64,000 bases of DNA from Phaeotremella fagi (Eukaryota > Basidiomycota > Tremellomycetes > Tremellales > Phaeotremellaceae). The DNA lies in contig BCHU01000015.1 in assembly GCA_001599715.1 (NCBI GenBank), positions 1 through 64,000 on the forward strand. The letters are read 5' to 3'. This document shows positions 23,091 to 35,281 of the stretch, piece after piece; positions within the stretch are counted from its first letter, which is position 1; each line of letters opens with the position of its first letter. Below the pieces are notes generated by a model, which was not told the origin of the DNA, searched no databases, and worked only from the letters and a program-made list of their open reading frames with translations. A program made the translations under genes and the position numbers.

Positions 23091-26000
23091 ATGTGTGAGG
23101 ACGACTTTACGTTCGGTCCAGGGACTTCGTGTCGACCTCTGGACTTTACCATTTTATTCTCCAACATGTAAGTGATCGATTGGAGAGCTTATTCACATCG
23201 TAGTTTTCTGGTCATGGTGCCTTCGGGGATTCTACTTCTTGCCTCGATTCCACGCATATGGCGCCTTACCAGAAAGAATCGACGTCTATTGGCTCTGAAA
23301 GATATTCCTCTCCGAGGAGTGTTGTTGCTGGTATTGAAGGCAGTTTCTGGGTTTGCTGTTTTATCAGCCAGTTTGGCGACATCAATTCTGTGGGAGAAAT
23401 CTGAGCATTTTGGTGGAGAATGGTCTGGTAAAGCAGCGTCAGTCCTGGACACGACGGCTTCTGTAAGTAGATAACAGTTAAAAATCCTCACACCCAGGCA
23501 TCGATCGCTCTGCTCACCACGCTTGAACATTTCTATTCCTCTCGTCCGTCTCAACTCCCAGCACTGTTTCTACTAGTGACGATTATTTTCGTTGCTTCAC
23601 GAATACGGACAATCGCATTGTCTTCCGGACCCGTTTCGCTTATCATTTCACTTGCAGTATCAATCTGCTCCAGAGTAATTCTATTTTCATCTTTACAATT
23701 CTCAGCTCGAACCTCACTCATCAACGGTAAGGACATACCACCAGAAGGTACTGCTGGGTTGTTGTCTCGTTTCTTCTTGACCTGGGTGGTTCCATTACTA
23801 TGGCGAGGGTATCGACAACCTCTTGGGATGTCTGATCTCGGTGCTATAGACGACGATCTACACTCTTTGCGAACATGGGAAGCCTTTTCACCTAATTGGC
23901 GGCATCAAGTACTAAACTTTAAAGCGGGGAAGACCAAAAGGCCTTTATTTCGAGCCTGTTTGTGGTCCTTCGGCTGGCTTCTTGCAGCTCCTTTGCTTCC
24001 GTGTCTCATTTACTCAGTGGTGTCACTAGCCAGACCACTGATTGTTCTCAATACAATAAACTTTGTCGAGTCTTACTCAACAAGCAGTCCACTACCTCTC
24101 AGTGTGGGTTGGGGTTTAGTGGGTGCGACATTTCTCGTCTACATTGTCGCCTCTATCGCCACTGCAATTGCACATGTTGCCATTCAAAGGTCTGCTCTGG
24201 CACTTCGAGGTGCTTTGATGGAAGCTCTGTACCGAAAGTCATTAATGATCAGAGCGGAAGCAGCAAGAGAATTGGGATCTGCAAAGGCTAGCAACTTGAT
24301 GAGTGTAGATGTAGGTTCCTTGGCAACGTGGTTCTAACGATAGGTTCGTAACGTTCAACAGAATATCGAAGCAGTTCATGATTTATGGACAGCCGTCGTC
24401 ATAACTGGACTTGGCTTGTACATCATCTGGTCACAGATTGGATTATCTTTTGTGAGTGCTTCACTGATACGAATCTGACTCTCAGCTCGCAAGCGTAGGA
24501 GGAGCCATTTTGTTCTTCTCCTGTCTACCGCTTCTGACGCGAGGTATTGGACCGGGGCGCAGTAAGTTATCTAGAATCTTTTGAAGCTTACATCACTAGC
24601 CAAATGGGCTGAGGCAACTGATCACAGAGTCAAATTTATGGCTTCCGTCCTGCGACATATCAAAGCGATCAAAATGTCGGCTTACGAATCGATAATGATT
24701 TCCAAAGCAGACGCTTTTCGTCAATCCGAGATCACTGCTCTGATCGTATGGATTAAAGCTGTTCTGTCAGTCAGTATCGCTACCAACTGGCTTGGAAATT
24801 TTCTTGCCTTGATGACAGTTATTGTGTTTAGTGTTGTTTCACTCTACTCCTCGGAAGGTGGCAATGAAGTGACAACCGCCAAGATATTTACGGTTATCTC
24901 GACCCTGACCTTGATATCATAGCCTCTGCTCACCTTTGGGCAACGTTTGGGAGACATTGTTTCTGCATGGGCCAGTTTTAAACGAATAGAAGAATTCCTG
25001 TTAGCTGATGAGCGAGTTGTCAAGGAAGTGGCAGAAGTGCCTGTTGACAGCGAGACAAGTTTGCAGTGCGTGATCAAAATGACGAATGCCACCTTTGGAC
25101 TCAATGGCAAATGCGATTTGATCAAAGGGGTCAACATTGAACTGTACAACCCTGGGTTGTGGATGATCGTGGGCAGAGTTGGGAGTGTGAGTCTTGCTGT
25201 CCGTTAATTGCTCACGTTACTCAGGGGAAAAGCTCCTTGATCCAGTCGGTCTTGGGGGAATTGGATCTGATTTCTGGATCCGATGGAACTTCCCTCAGCG
25301 CCGTCGGTTTCTGCACTCAAGACCCGTGGCTAAGCTCCAACAGTTCGATCAGAGCAAACATCACCTTCATGTACCCATACGAGGCGTCCTGGTATAATCG
25401 TGTGATTCAAGCTGTCTCGCTGGACGTTGATTTCGATACTGTTCCAGGTGGAGACGCGTGCTTGGCTAGTAACCTGTCTGGTGGTCAAAGGCAGAGGTGG
25501 GACCAATGCTAGTCATGGCTAACAACCTCAGGGTCGCATTGGCTAGAGCTCTGTATGGAAGGTTTCAGTGTCTTGTACTAGACGACGTTTTCTCAGCTCT
25601 TGACGCGGATACAGAGGCCAAAGTTTTCAACTCTTTATTTGGAATCGATGGTCTACTCCTCGGGAGAACAGTGATCATGTCTACGAATCAAGTCTATCGT
25701 CTTCGTCACGCCTCTTGGATCACCATGCTTCAAGAGGGAGAGATAGTAGAGCAGGGAATCTTTGAGGACTTGGTGAACAACGACGGACCCACTTCGACTT
25801 TGGTTGCAGAATATGCCAAAGGCACTGTCAAGAACAAGGAAGGAGAGCCGATCAAAGCTGACGCCATGTCGACTGCCAATGCCGACGAAGATCGTGAGAG
25901 CATAGATCGAGCGGAGATTTCAAAACAGGGAACAGTCGCATGGGGTACGTATCTACTCTATCTACGTGCAATGGGATATTTCTATGCTGGACTATGTGAG

Positions 26001-28181
26001 TAATGTCTACATTACCGACTCTAACAACCTAGGGGTCGCGTTCGTCGTCGTGACCGCTGCTATCCAAACAGCCATCAACGTGTACCTTCAAGCCTGGACA
26101 TCGTCATTACAAGGTGCTTCCAAGGCAACATATGCACGTTTCCTTGGAGGTTACTCGGGAATGCAGGTTGGAGTTTTGGTCTCTTTCATCATTGCCATCT
26201 GGAACGGTTTTGTTTACAGGTTGGTTTGGGTGCGTGCAAAGTCATTAACGTTCTAGCCATCCTATAGCAAGTCTCAATCTTCATCGTTGGCAAGTTAGAG
26301 GACTACTCCAGTGAGTCACCAATGATTCATCGCTCATAGGCAGTACCGGTCTACAGTTCTTTGAAGAACGAGACACGGGACAGATGATCAACCGCTTCAA
26401 TTCTGACCTCAACACAAGTAAGTTAAAGTGGAGTACCAAGCTGAATCCCCAGTCGATATGCAGTTGCCAAATGCAGCTGTCAACGTCATGTTTGCGGGGA
26501 CAGGGGTGATTGGTAGCTCCATTTTGATAGTTGTTTCGGGACCATATGTGAGTATGTGACTCGTACTCGCTAACCATAGATGGCTGCAGTGCTGGCTGGC
26601 ATTGCCACGGCGATGGTGTTTCTACAGCGATTCTACGTTCGTGCAGCACGAGAGCTTCGTCGTTTAGATTTGACTTCGAGGTCTCCGTAAGTACTGTGAG
26701 CGAGACTAAACTGAAGTATCCTGAAGAATATACACATTGTTCTCGGAAACGTAAGCATACCCTATCATCAATGTACTGATTTCGTAGAGTCGATGCCGAC
26801 GGTCTACGTACAATACGTGCAATGCGTGGTGAGGAGATTTGTCGATCGAAAATGACTCAACGGGCAACTGCGTCTCAACACCCTGCTTGTAAGTCTAAAA
26901 TCGGTTCGTTGCTGAATTGTTTAGGGCTGTTGGAAGCAGTTCAATGTTGGTTATTGCTCGCACTCAACTTGTCAGGTGAGATAGACTTAGATGCCATCTG
27001 ATCTAGCTCAGTCTCAATCGTCAACACGTTACTCGTCGTTGTTGCCGTTGTCACTAGAAACAGCGCGACATCTGGCATTTTGGCCGCTGCGTTGACGCAA
27101 GCAGCTACGATGAACTGGGAACTTCGTCAGGTGGTGATTGATTGGACTCGTGCGTATAAGATCTGAAATGTCAACTGACGTGAAGAGGTGGAAATGAGTA
27201 TCACCTCAGTTGAGCGTGTGCAAGAATATATCGAGCTTCCACCTCAAGAAACCCATTCATCGTCTAAACTCATTCTGGATCCAGAATGGTTGACAAAGGG
27301 GTCTATACATTTTGGTCGAGTTTCAGCAAGATATAAACCAGATCTTCCTCCTGCTGTTGATAATGTTACTTTCAGTGTCAAGCCTGGTCAACGAGTTGGT
27401 ATTTGCGGAAGAAGCGGTTCGGGAAAAAGTACCCTATTGGGTGTCCTTTGGAGACTCATCCCCCAAGATGAGAATGGCGGAGGTATTCATGTCGATGGTG
27501 TTGATATTCGCGAAATCCCTTTACGGGATTACAGAAATGCGATGTCAATTATTCCACAAGGTGAATTCTGGTGGGAGTTTTGCTGACGAAAGACCCTTTA
27601 CTGCTCGAATTGACTCTTCGACAAAACCTAGACCCTGAGGAGTTGCACAAGGATGAGGTGATTTGGGACGCGTTGGAGAAAAGTCAGGTGAGTTTTTGGT
27701 CAAGATAACACTAAATCGTTAGCTTAAGACTCTTGTTGAATCAATGGAAGATAAGCTAGATACTCACATCAACGGTGATGGCGGCAATTTCTCTCGCGGT
27801 CAACGACAGCTGTTAGCTTTAGCTAGAGCAATACTTCGTAAACGTCGCATTTTGGCACTAGACGGTAAGTACAGACCGAAAGCAATCAACTAAAGAACAG
27901 AGGCGACATCATCAATCGATGTTCAGACAGATGAAGCCATTCAAACCACTATTCGACAGTCATTCAGCGACAGCACAGTCCTCACCATAGCCCATCGCAT
28001 TTCCACAATCATCGACTACGATGTGGTGATCGTCATGGACAAGGGAAAGATTGCAGAAATGGGCAGTCCAGCCGATCTACTTTCACGGCCTGCTGGTCAA
28101 TTCCGTGCTTTAGCATTCGAGAATGGGGCAATTGATGAAGGATCAAGTCGACTTGATCCAGAAGCAATAACGCGAGCATAG
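23091..28181 (+). CDS. ABCC (MRP-type) ABC transporter, with an in-frame TAG
   Basis: Full ABCC transporter, roughly 1,400 residues and about 20 exons. The start MCEDDFTFGPGTSCRPLDFT and the following five-segment TMD0 are typical of fungal MRP proteins. TMD1, NBD1, TMD2 and NBD2 follow. NBD1 has Walker A GRVGSGKSS (split by an intron), signature LSGGQRQR and Walker B LVLDDVFSALD. NBD2 has GRSGSGKST, FSRGQRQ, ILALDEATSSID and IAHRIST. NBD1 carries Asn instead of the switch His (STNQVYRL, Asn at 25686). In TMD1 a TAG at 24920-24922 interrupts a conserved stretch (TLTLIS, stop, PLLTFGQRLGD). Either it is a nonsense codon, or a 54-nt intron 24869-24922 with a weak GTGACA donor removes it in frame. 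All other joins are clean. Likely exports conjugated organic anions at the plasma or vacuolar membrane. Confidence 0.85.
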
Positions 28182-28370
28182 TAGTGTAGTTTGTTTGTAT
28201 CTCTTGTTTATTGTTGGCCTTAGTCTGGCCGACAATTATGCGATGATTAGCCGCAGTAACTTTCTTGGAGCACCGAGCATCGTGTAGATGCGGTCAAGCT
28301 CGAGGGGTTCATTATTGACATCCCGGTAGCTTCATCCATTCAAGCTCTCCAACAAGGATCCTATGTGACG

Positions 28371-30177
28371 ATGTCAAACAGCTCACCTCTCCTTTTCGCA
28401 CGACTGAGGAAAGATCTACCCGCTCCTTCCAAAAATCAACAACATTTTATGCTGTGAGTGTGGGTGACTTTCTTCACTAATGTGACATAGATTCGCATTG
28501 ATGTTGTCAATGGTACTATGTGGGTGGAGTGATGGAGCTGTGGGTCCTCTTTTGCCTTTTTTGGAAGATTACTACGATGTAAGTTTGAGACGTGAATTCT
28601 ACTGACAATCAGATATCGTCCCTTATCAGTAAGTAGAAAACCAGTTTGGCTGGCTGATCGAATAGTGTCAATCATTTGGGTAGCAGCTTTTGCAGGATCG
28701 ATAGGAGCGGGAGTTTTCAACATCTATATAACTGATTGTCTGGGCTTTGGCATTGTCGTCTGTCTTGGGGGTCTCTTTCAAGCACTTTCGTATGCGTTGG
28801 CCAGCACCGGAGCTCCCTACCCAGTTTTCGTCGTCGCCTTCGTGTTCTCTGGTTTAGGATTTGCGTTGCAGGTAAGCTATTTTCCAATTATGGTCCTGAT
28901 AAATAATCACAGGAAGCTCAAGTCAACAACTTGTCAACCCGTCTTCCCTCAGCTTCCACCAAGACCTTTCTGGTTCAGGCTAGTTTCGGTTTCGGGGCTA
29001 CCGTTGCTCCTTTCATCAGTACTGCTTTTGTTCAAAGAGTTCCCGATCGAGCTTATCTTTACTTTCTGGTTGCTCTAGGTGTTGCACTGTTCACAGTCGC
29101 CATTCTGGTTCTCGCTTTCCAACTTCGGACCGTTGATCAGATCGTTGGGCATCTGGAAGTCCCCAATCTGGAATTGACAGATGTGCCGGTTTTGATACCA
29201 AGTTCTCTTCCTGCAATGAGCGACGCCAAGGAAGATAGCGTGATTGAACCACCCAACTCGACTTCTTCACAAGATCAAGCCGTCGAAACTTCAGAAATTC
29301 AACATGCAACTCACGGCAGTGGAGCGAAACTTTTGAAAATATTCAAAACACCAATCGTGTACGCTTTGTTAGGTTACAATTTTCTCTATGTGAGTCGGCA
29401 CTTTTGGGATCTAAACTGATTACAGGTCGGAATTGAAATCAGTATTGGTGGCTGGCTGGTACGTCGCAATGACTCCATCCTACTGACTTCTTCTCTCAGA
29501 CTTCTTTTTTAATAAACGAGCGGGAGGGCACCAGCGCCGCAGGTTATGTAACAACAGGTTTCTTTGGCGGTAAGGTGAAACACAGTCAAAACTAACATTC
29601 GCAGGGATGACTCTGGGTAGGATTGTCCTCATTCCAGTCACCCACAAGCTTGGGTACCGAAATGCTGTCTTTGTTTTGTGAGGTCGTCCTTGAAACAACA
29701 CTAACTTTAGTTCGATCACTGCGGTTATTCTCAACATTATAATCTGGACTACGCATTCGTTCATTGGAAACTCGGTGTGCTTCTCTTTGATCGGGTTTGT
29801 TTTTGGACCTGTTTACCCTGCCGCACTCATGGTGATCTCGGAGAATCTCGATGATAATCTGAGAGGAGGGGTCATGGGATTATTTGGAAGTACAGGCGGT
29901 GCGGGTGCTGCTGCAGTTCCTCTGTATGTCTTGAATGGAGACTATCAACTGATTCAGCTTAGATTTACAGGAGCTCTCGCTGATAGAGTAAGTCGATGCA
30001 TCCAAGATCTACATCTCTGACTCATTCTAGTTCGGCTTTTGGACTCTGCAACCGTTAATGATCAGTCTCATGGTTCTTGACATCATCCTCTGGTGGCTAG
30101 TATCACGGAAGTACAAAACTGCACCTGAAACAACAAACACGTCCATCCCTCAAAACGTAGAAAATAGATCAACTTGA
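28371..30177 (+). CDS. MFS permease, FHS (fucose permease/Bsc6-like) type
   Basis: MFS transporter of about 480 residues from about eight short exons. The start MSNSSPLLFARLRK is followed, across an intron, by FALMLSMVLCGWSDGAVGPLLPFLEDYYD, a first segment characteristic of the fungal FHS group. GPVYPAALMVISENL in the second half and the Gly/Ala-rich FGSTGGAGAAAVPL are also typical. A hydrophilic central loop of about 90 residues carries many Ser, Glu and Asp. The C-terminus is short. Substrates in this group are poorly known; sugars and small metabolites are possibilities. It follows the ABC transporter on the same strand with 189 bp between coding regions. An upstream ATG at 28363 is followed directly by a stop, so 28371 is the start. 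Confidence 0.8.
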
Positions 30178-30267
30178 TTGTTCCTGATGTAAACAAATGA
30201 ATAATAGAATATTCGATGCATGTGTTTTATTGTTCTCTTTGTTCAACAACATCTCCCAATCCCTGTC

Positions 30268-32233
30268 ATGCCGATCAGTTCAAAACCAATTCCGTTTCTA
30301 GAAGATTGGGTCATTCAACTAGCTGAAGAATGGGTCCATCTCGAGCAGCCAAATTTCGCCTTTGATACCACCATGGAACAGCAGGCTATCGAACGTGGTG
30401 TGCGGATTCAACCTATGGATGAATGTGAAAAGTTGCATCTTCCCCGTATTGCGCAAATGTTTGGTCTTACAAGGTTGGTAGATGTCGACAGTGTTGTGGG
30501 AAATGGAAAATGGAAAGGTTGTTTGTATCACGCAGACAGAACGAAGAACTGTAATGATCATTGCACTGGACGACGCTGCTTACCGAGGTTCATTTACATG
30601 TGAGTGGTAATGTGTGGATCAGACTGACTGGTTTTGTAGATCCGAGAGTCTCGCTTGTTCAACTTGTACCGGAAGAAATCTTCCAACTTTGCTATGGCGA
30701 TACAACATTGAACTCTTAGAAGAAGGTACACACAAAGTGTTATTTCCGATGGCGTGTTGGCACTGTTTCGTCGGGCATCGAAAGTGTGGTCTCATAGAAA
30801 TGAAAATCGAAGCAACCAGCGAAGACTTCAACTTGACCTCAACTTCATCATCAATCACTGAGGGTGGGTTGTCTACGATTCACGGTTCTCACCTATCTGT
30901 CTGTCCAGCTCAAACTCCGATCGATCAATCCGAAATGCAATCAAATGTCGGTCTCAATCATTTCACTTGTTCAACCACCATCTTTAACACCGATGTACAA
31001 GTTGAAAAGTTTCTGTCCCAGATCGAAAAGCTTCAAAAGGTGGTTTCACAACAGAAGGAAGAGATTCTTTCGGGAAAACAGAAGCAAATGGTAGCAGAAA
31101 AAGTATCAACTGAATATCAAAGAGTGATTGCAGATTTACAGCTGGATAAAGATAGGATGTCGGAAGAAATCGCGAGAGTCAAGAGGGAACTAGGCTTGGA
31201 ATGTAAAAGGTCAAACTCTCTCGAGAAGAAGGTTGAAGAATTACAAGGAACCAACCTCAGTCAGACCAAATTCATTACACAAGTGGAACAGAAAGTTACC
31301 TCCGGTAAACAGCAACTTCAGAAGCAAATAACTATTGCGACACTAAAGGATATCAACGCCAAATTGATCAAGGATGAATTAGCGGCGGAGAAATTACATC
31401 ATCAACAGGAGGTTGAAAGGTTCATGTTCACCAATATTCAGCTAGAAGAAGAATTGAAAAACTCGAAAGCTTTAATTCTACAGCTTGAAGGTGAGATCAA
31501 GACTGGAGATAAACTTCGAGAAGAGGACAAAGAAAGACTCGATAAGCTGTATCATGAAATTCAGACGTTGGAGATGGAAAAGGTGGGTCAAACGGAGGAA
31601 ATGGAAGTATTGAGGAGAGAAACTGTGGAACAAGACGATCGTTTGCGACTCAGGGACCGGATCTCTAACGAACGAATGGTTAAAGAAGTACAACTCGAGA
31701 ACCAATGTCAAGACCAGCTTAAAGCGATACACACTCTAGAGAAGGAGAATGTGGAGCTGAAAGGGTTTGAGATGAGAGTTGGGGAGCTTGAGACGAGATT
31801 CAAACGTCAAATGGAGGAAATACTCGCACTGAAGGAAGAGAAAGAAACAGACTTCAAATCATGGGTATCAGAACTGGAAGATACGTGTGAACGCAAGGAC
31901 GAAGAAATTCGTGGTCTTGGGAGATACCTGGAGAAACTACAAAAACAGCTAACATCCATGGAAAACGAGAAGATCGAATGGGTAGCTGTTTCAGGGAATC
32001 CTGATGCACCGGAACCCCGTAGAACCTCGTTGGGTCAAATACACGATAAGGTGTGTGGTCCTTCGTGTCATCAGACTCATTTATCCGATTGTAGACCGCG
32101 AAGTTTGGCGGGATCGTCAAGAAGCATTTGGGGATTTTGGGTGGACGGGAAGAGAAAAGACGTGGTAGGAAGTGATATTGATGGTTTGTTTTTGCTTCTG
32201 GTGACTACTTTACTTTATACCCCTATACCCTAA
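30268..32233 (+). CDS. Cysteine-containing coiled-coil protein, function unknown
   Basis: About 630 residues from two exons. The N-terminal 200 residues contain paired cysteines: CLYHADRTKNC, CTGRRC, then ACSTCTGRN and ACWHCFVGHRKC, an arrangement that could bind zinc and loosely resembles the small Cys-rich domains of unknown function common in fungi. From about residue 230 to 560 the protein is an almost continuous heptad-like coiled coil rich in Lys, Glu, Gln and Leu (LEKKVEELQG, LQLEGEIKTG). The last 16 residues (GLFLLLVTTLLYTPIP) are hydrophobic and could act as a tail anchor. There is no enzymatic motif. The intron at about 30601 joins FIY to SESLACSTC in frame. I do not recognise a family with confidence. 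Confidence 0.75.
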
Positions 32234-32413
32234 TGAAAGTAGCAAAACCCCGTTTTATCATTTGAGCGAGGAGAGGAAACACGTCGCTGCCACACGTTGA
32301 CGTGGTTCATTGTTGATGCCGTCGGAAACCTGCTTTCCCAAGGATCCATCTGAACATCAACATCACTCAATCTTTCAAACCAACAACTCCCCTCGCCATC
32401 ACCCTCTCCCACA

Positions 32414-33160
32414 ATGATATCCCTCATCGCTTTTGATCTGGATGGTACCCTCGCTCTCAGCAAACAAGCACTTCTCGATTCCATGGCGGAGACAATCGCT
32501 GATCTTCTCGACGTTGCCCACGTTGCCGTTATCTCAGGTGGTGATTGGGCTCAATTCGATAAACAAGTTGCTAGTCGTTTACCTTCACGAGCGAATCTAT
32601 CCAAACTATGGTTAATGCCAACTACTGGTACTAAACTCTATACCTATCGAGATTCTAAATGGCAACCAGTCTACGCGGAATTGTTCAGTGACGACGAAAA
32701 GAAGGAAATCCTCGAAGCCTTCGAAACATCACTTGAGAAGACTGGTTTCAAACCTGAGAAGACATGGGGTGAACGTATCGAAGATCGTGGTAGTCAAATT
32801 ACATTTTCAGCTCTGGGTCAACAAGCACCAATCAAGGAGAAAGAAGAATGGGATCCAGATTTCAATAAACGTAGAGTGATCCAAGCTGATTTGCGTCAAC
32901 GGTTACCAGAGCTTTCGATCAACATGGGTGGGGCGACTTCAATTGATATCACTCGAAAAGGTGTAGACAAGGCGTACGGTTTGAAGAAGTTGAGAGATGC
33001 TAGTGGGATCGCTTTGGAGGAGATGATTTTCATTGGAGACGCGATCTTCCCCGGTGGTAACGATTATCCTGCGAAACAGTTGGGACTTAAAACTGTTAGA
33101 GTTAAGAATCCTGATGGTACACTCGCAGCAGTAACTGCTATCATAGCCTGCTTGTCTTAG
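32414..33160 (+). CDS. HAD-superfamily phosphatase (HAD-IIB, phosphomannomutase-like), intronless
   Basis: Intronless 248-residue frame. Motif I of the HAD family is FDLDGTLA at residues 7-14 with the catalytic Asp pair. Motif II is the Ser of VISGGDW. Motif III is the Lys in ITRKGVDKAYG, and motif IV is GDAIFPGGNDYPA. This order and the cap between motifs II and III fit subfamily IIB (Cof/phosphomannomutase/sucrose-phosphatase type). The PGGND form is the one usual in bacterial members. Probably a cytosolic phosphatase for sugar phosphates or a phosphomannomutase-like enzyme; the true substrate is open. Nearly all neighbours carry several introns, so the lack of introns plus bacterial-type motifs suggests transfer from bacteria. 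A pyrimidine-rich leader with ACAATG precedes the start. Confidence 0.85.
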   Translation: MISLIAFDLDGTLALSKQALLDSMAETIADLLDVAHVAVISGGDWAQFDKQVASRLPSRANLSKLWLMPTTGTKLYTYRDSKWQPVYAELFSDDEKKEILEAFETSLEKTGFKPEKTWGERIEDRGSQITFSALGQQAPIKEKEEWDPDFNKRRVIQADLRQRLPELSINMGGATSIDITRKGVDKAYGLKKLRDASGIALEEMIFIGDAIFPGGNDYPAKQLGLKTVRVKNPDGTLAAVTAIIACLS

Positions 33161-33312
33161 AGGAGTAGGTGGTGAGGGTGTTGGCTGTGAAAGGTCCATG
33201 TAGTTCTGTCTTACGTAAACAAATGAATCCATCTTATCTACAGCTATCTATAGATCTTTCGTCTCTTCTCTTCCATCTTTCTGTATTCCTAGGAATACTC
33301 CTCATCAACATC

Positions 33313-35281
33313 ATGTCATCAACAGCTTCTTTATCACGATCTCTACTCGCATGTATGCCATGTAGGAAATCTAAAGTCAGATGTGACGGTTCTCAACCTT
33401 GTGTTCGGTGCGTGAAATGTCGGATCACACACTGACTGAAATAGATGCTCAAAATCCCATCTCGACTGCATCTTTGTATCTCCCAAAGTATCCATACCTC
33501 CAGCTTCAATCCGCTCAGTGGACGACGATCATCAACGTCTGGAAATCCTGGAGACAAAGCTTCTGACAGCGCAAGCGGAGCATGCCAAAGCCTTGAAACG
33601 TCAGGAATTTGCTATCAACGCAGTTTTGGCTAGATTGGACGAAGGTGCTACTCCACGTAAACGACCTAGACTGGATGAAGATGTGCAAGGTCGTGAAGAC
33701 ACTTCAGCAATTCTTTCTCAACCAACGAAAAATTATCTCCCTCGACCATATCTTTCTGACGATCAACGTACCGCTCTAGCATCCCAAGTCGATCCCGTTC
33801 CCCTCGATAACGCTCAACCAAAATACCATGGTCTTATTGAAGCAGGTTTAGTTACCATGGATCAAGCTCATCAACTGATCCATCTCTACGTCACCCATTC
33901 TGCGGAAAGGATACGATCTGTTCAACCCATTGAAATTCTTCCCATCGCGGCCATGCCTCCTATTCTTCGAGACATTGTGCTTACGTTGGGTGCAAGACTG
34001 GAGCCTTCTTCGACCCTACATCGACAATGTGCACAGAAGACGAGACTGAATCTGATGGCGGCGACGGATATTGATATCAACTATATCCACGCTGCTGTCA
34101 CATACAGTGCTTGGTATAGTGATATGAGACTTATGCGGATCGCGATGAGTTGGGCATACGAGTTAGGTCTTCAGAAACTACCAAGAGAGTTGAGAAAGAC
34201 GCGCAAACAGCTGGAACAGGAAGTGGACTCTTCTGTTATCGTTGCTTTAGCTCAAGATATAACGCACAGATTGAGGATATGGCTGTCGTGCTGCAATTGC
34301 GAGCTTTTGTGAGTTAAACTGTATGATCATACTGACTTTAGACTGTGTTTATACGCTGATCAACCCCCTTTTTGTCGTCACACTGATTCCACTTTGAACG
34401 AAGCTCTTCATTGGTTCTCGATGCTCCAAGGACCTGTTAGTAGTCTCGTCTCGAATTTCGTTACAGACCTGGATTTCCGAATCGTAGCGTACGCCCAGCT
34501 TTCGACTATTTTGACCAAATATCGAGAATCTCTGGCCCAGCATCCGAACAAAGAGTTTTCCTCTCAAACAACTCAAGCTTATGATTCTGAACTCGATCAG
34601 TGGGCTCTGAATTGGAACGCTGGTGTCGATGTTCACACTCAGATAGCCAGTTTGGACGATCCGGGGATACGTTCAGTCGAAAGTTTGGAGGATAGAAACA
34701 GGCTACGGGTGCCGCTGGCATTTGCTAGATGGTACGTTTGAGACAAAACCACTATTGACGAATCTCAGTTATACCCATTCTTTCGCTTTGAGAGGGATTG
34801 AAGCGCTCGCAGTGTTAGATGCTGATCGTTACGATTCGATACGAGCCTCCCTTGAAGCAGCGTTAGACGTAGTTCGATCCTCCCTCGAAATGCCCCTATA
34901 CAAAGTCTCACTCAACTCTCACATCGCGTTCATGCTTCACAACTTTTTTGGGTTCGCTCTAGGAGTCATCTTCGCAGCGGTAACATTCGCCCCAACAGTA
35001 GCTCAAACATTTGATATTCAAGCTGTACTGAGTGATTTGGCAAATGTACTTGCTGGTATACCTGATACCAATGGCGATCTACAGGATATGAGGGATAAGA
35101 TCAAAGTTTTGATCGGGAAATTGAACGCGACTGGGAATGAAACTGAACCGATTTGGACGGGTGAATTTGAATCGAACGTTCAAGAATTGATAGCTAGTTT
35201 GTTTGGTGACAACGTGAGTGATTAGACTGTATCAATGAGTCGCAATAGGCAACTAACAAGAGATCTCAGTGGGCGATTTAA
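33313..35281 (+). CDS. Zn2Cys6 fungal transcription factor
   Basis: Predicted nuclear regulator of about 600 residues. The N-terminal cluster begins ACMPCRKSKVRC and has spacing CX2CX6CX5CX2CX6C, with the first intron placed just before the fifth cysteine (33411-33445). A short coiled segment follows (RLEILETKLLTAQAEHAKAL), a likely dimer interface. The basic TPRKRPRLDED could be a nuclear signal. The middle part (HGLIEAGLVTMDQAHQLIHLYVTH) is the typical beginning of the fungal regulatory domain in basidiomycete factors. Two further introns follow. The last frame either ends at 35225 or, with a GTGAGT donor at 35215, splices to a short final exon ending at 35281; I prefer the spliced form. 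It lies upstream of the flavocytochrome b2 gene on the same strand. Confidence 0.85.

Noticed and set aside
24947..25207. Frame with an apparent Met start in the ABC gene
   Set aside because: The first codon is TTG within the coding region; it is not an independent start.
25575..25605. Asp instead of Glu at Walker B of NBD1 as a defect
   Set aside because: This is the normal state in the ABCC family and not a sign of decay.
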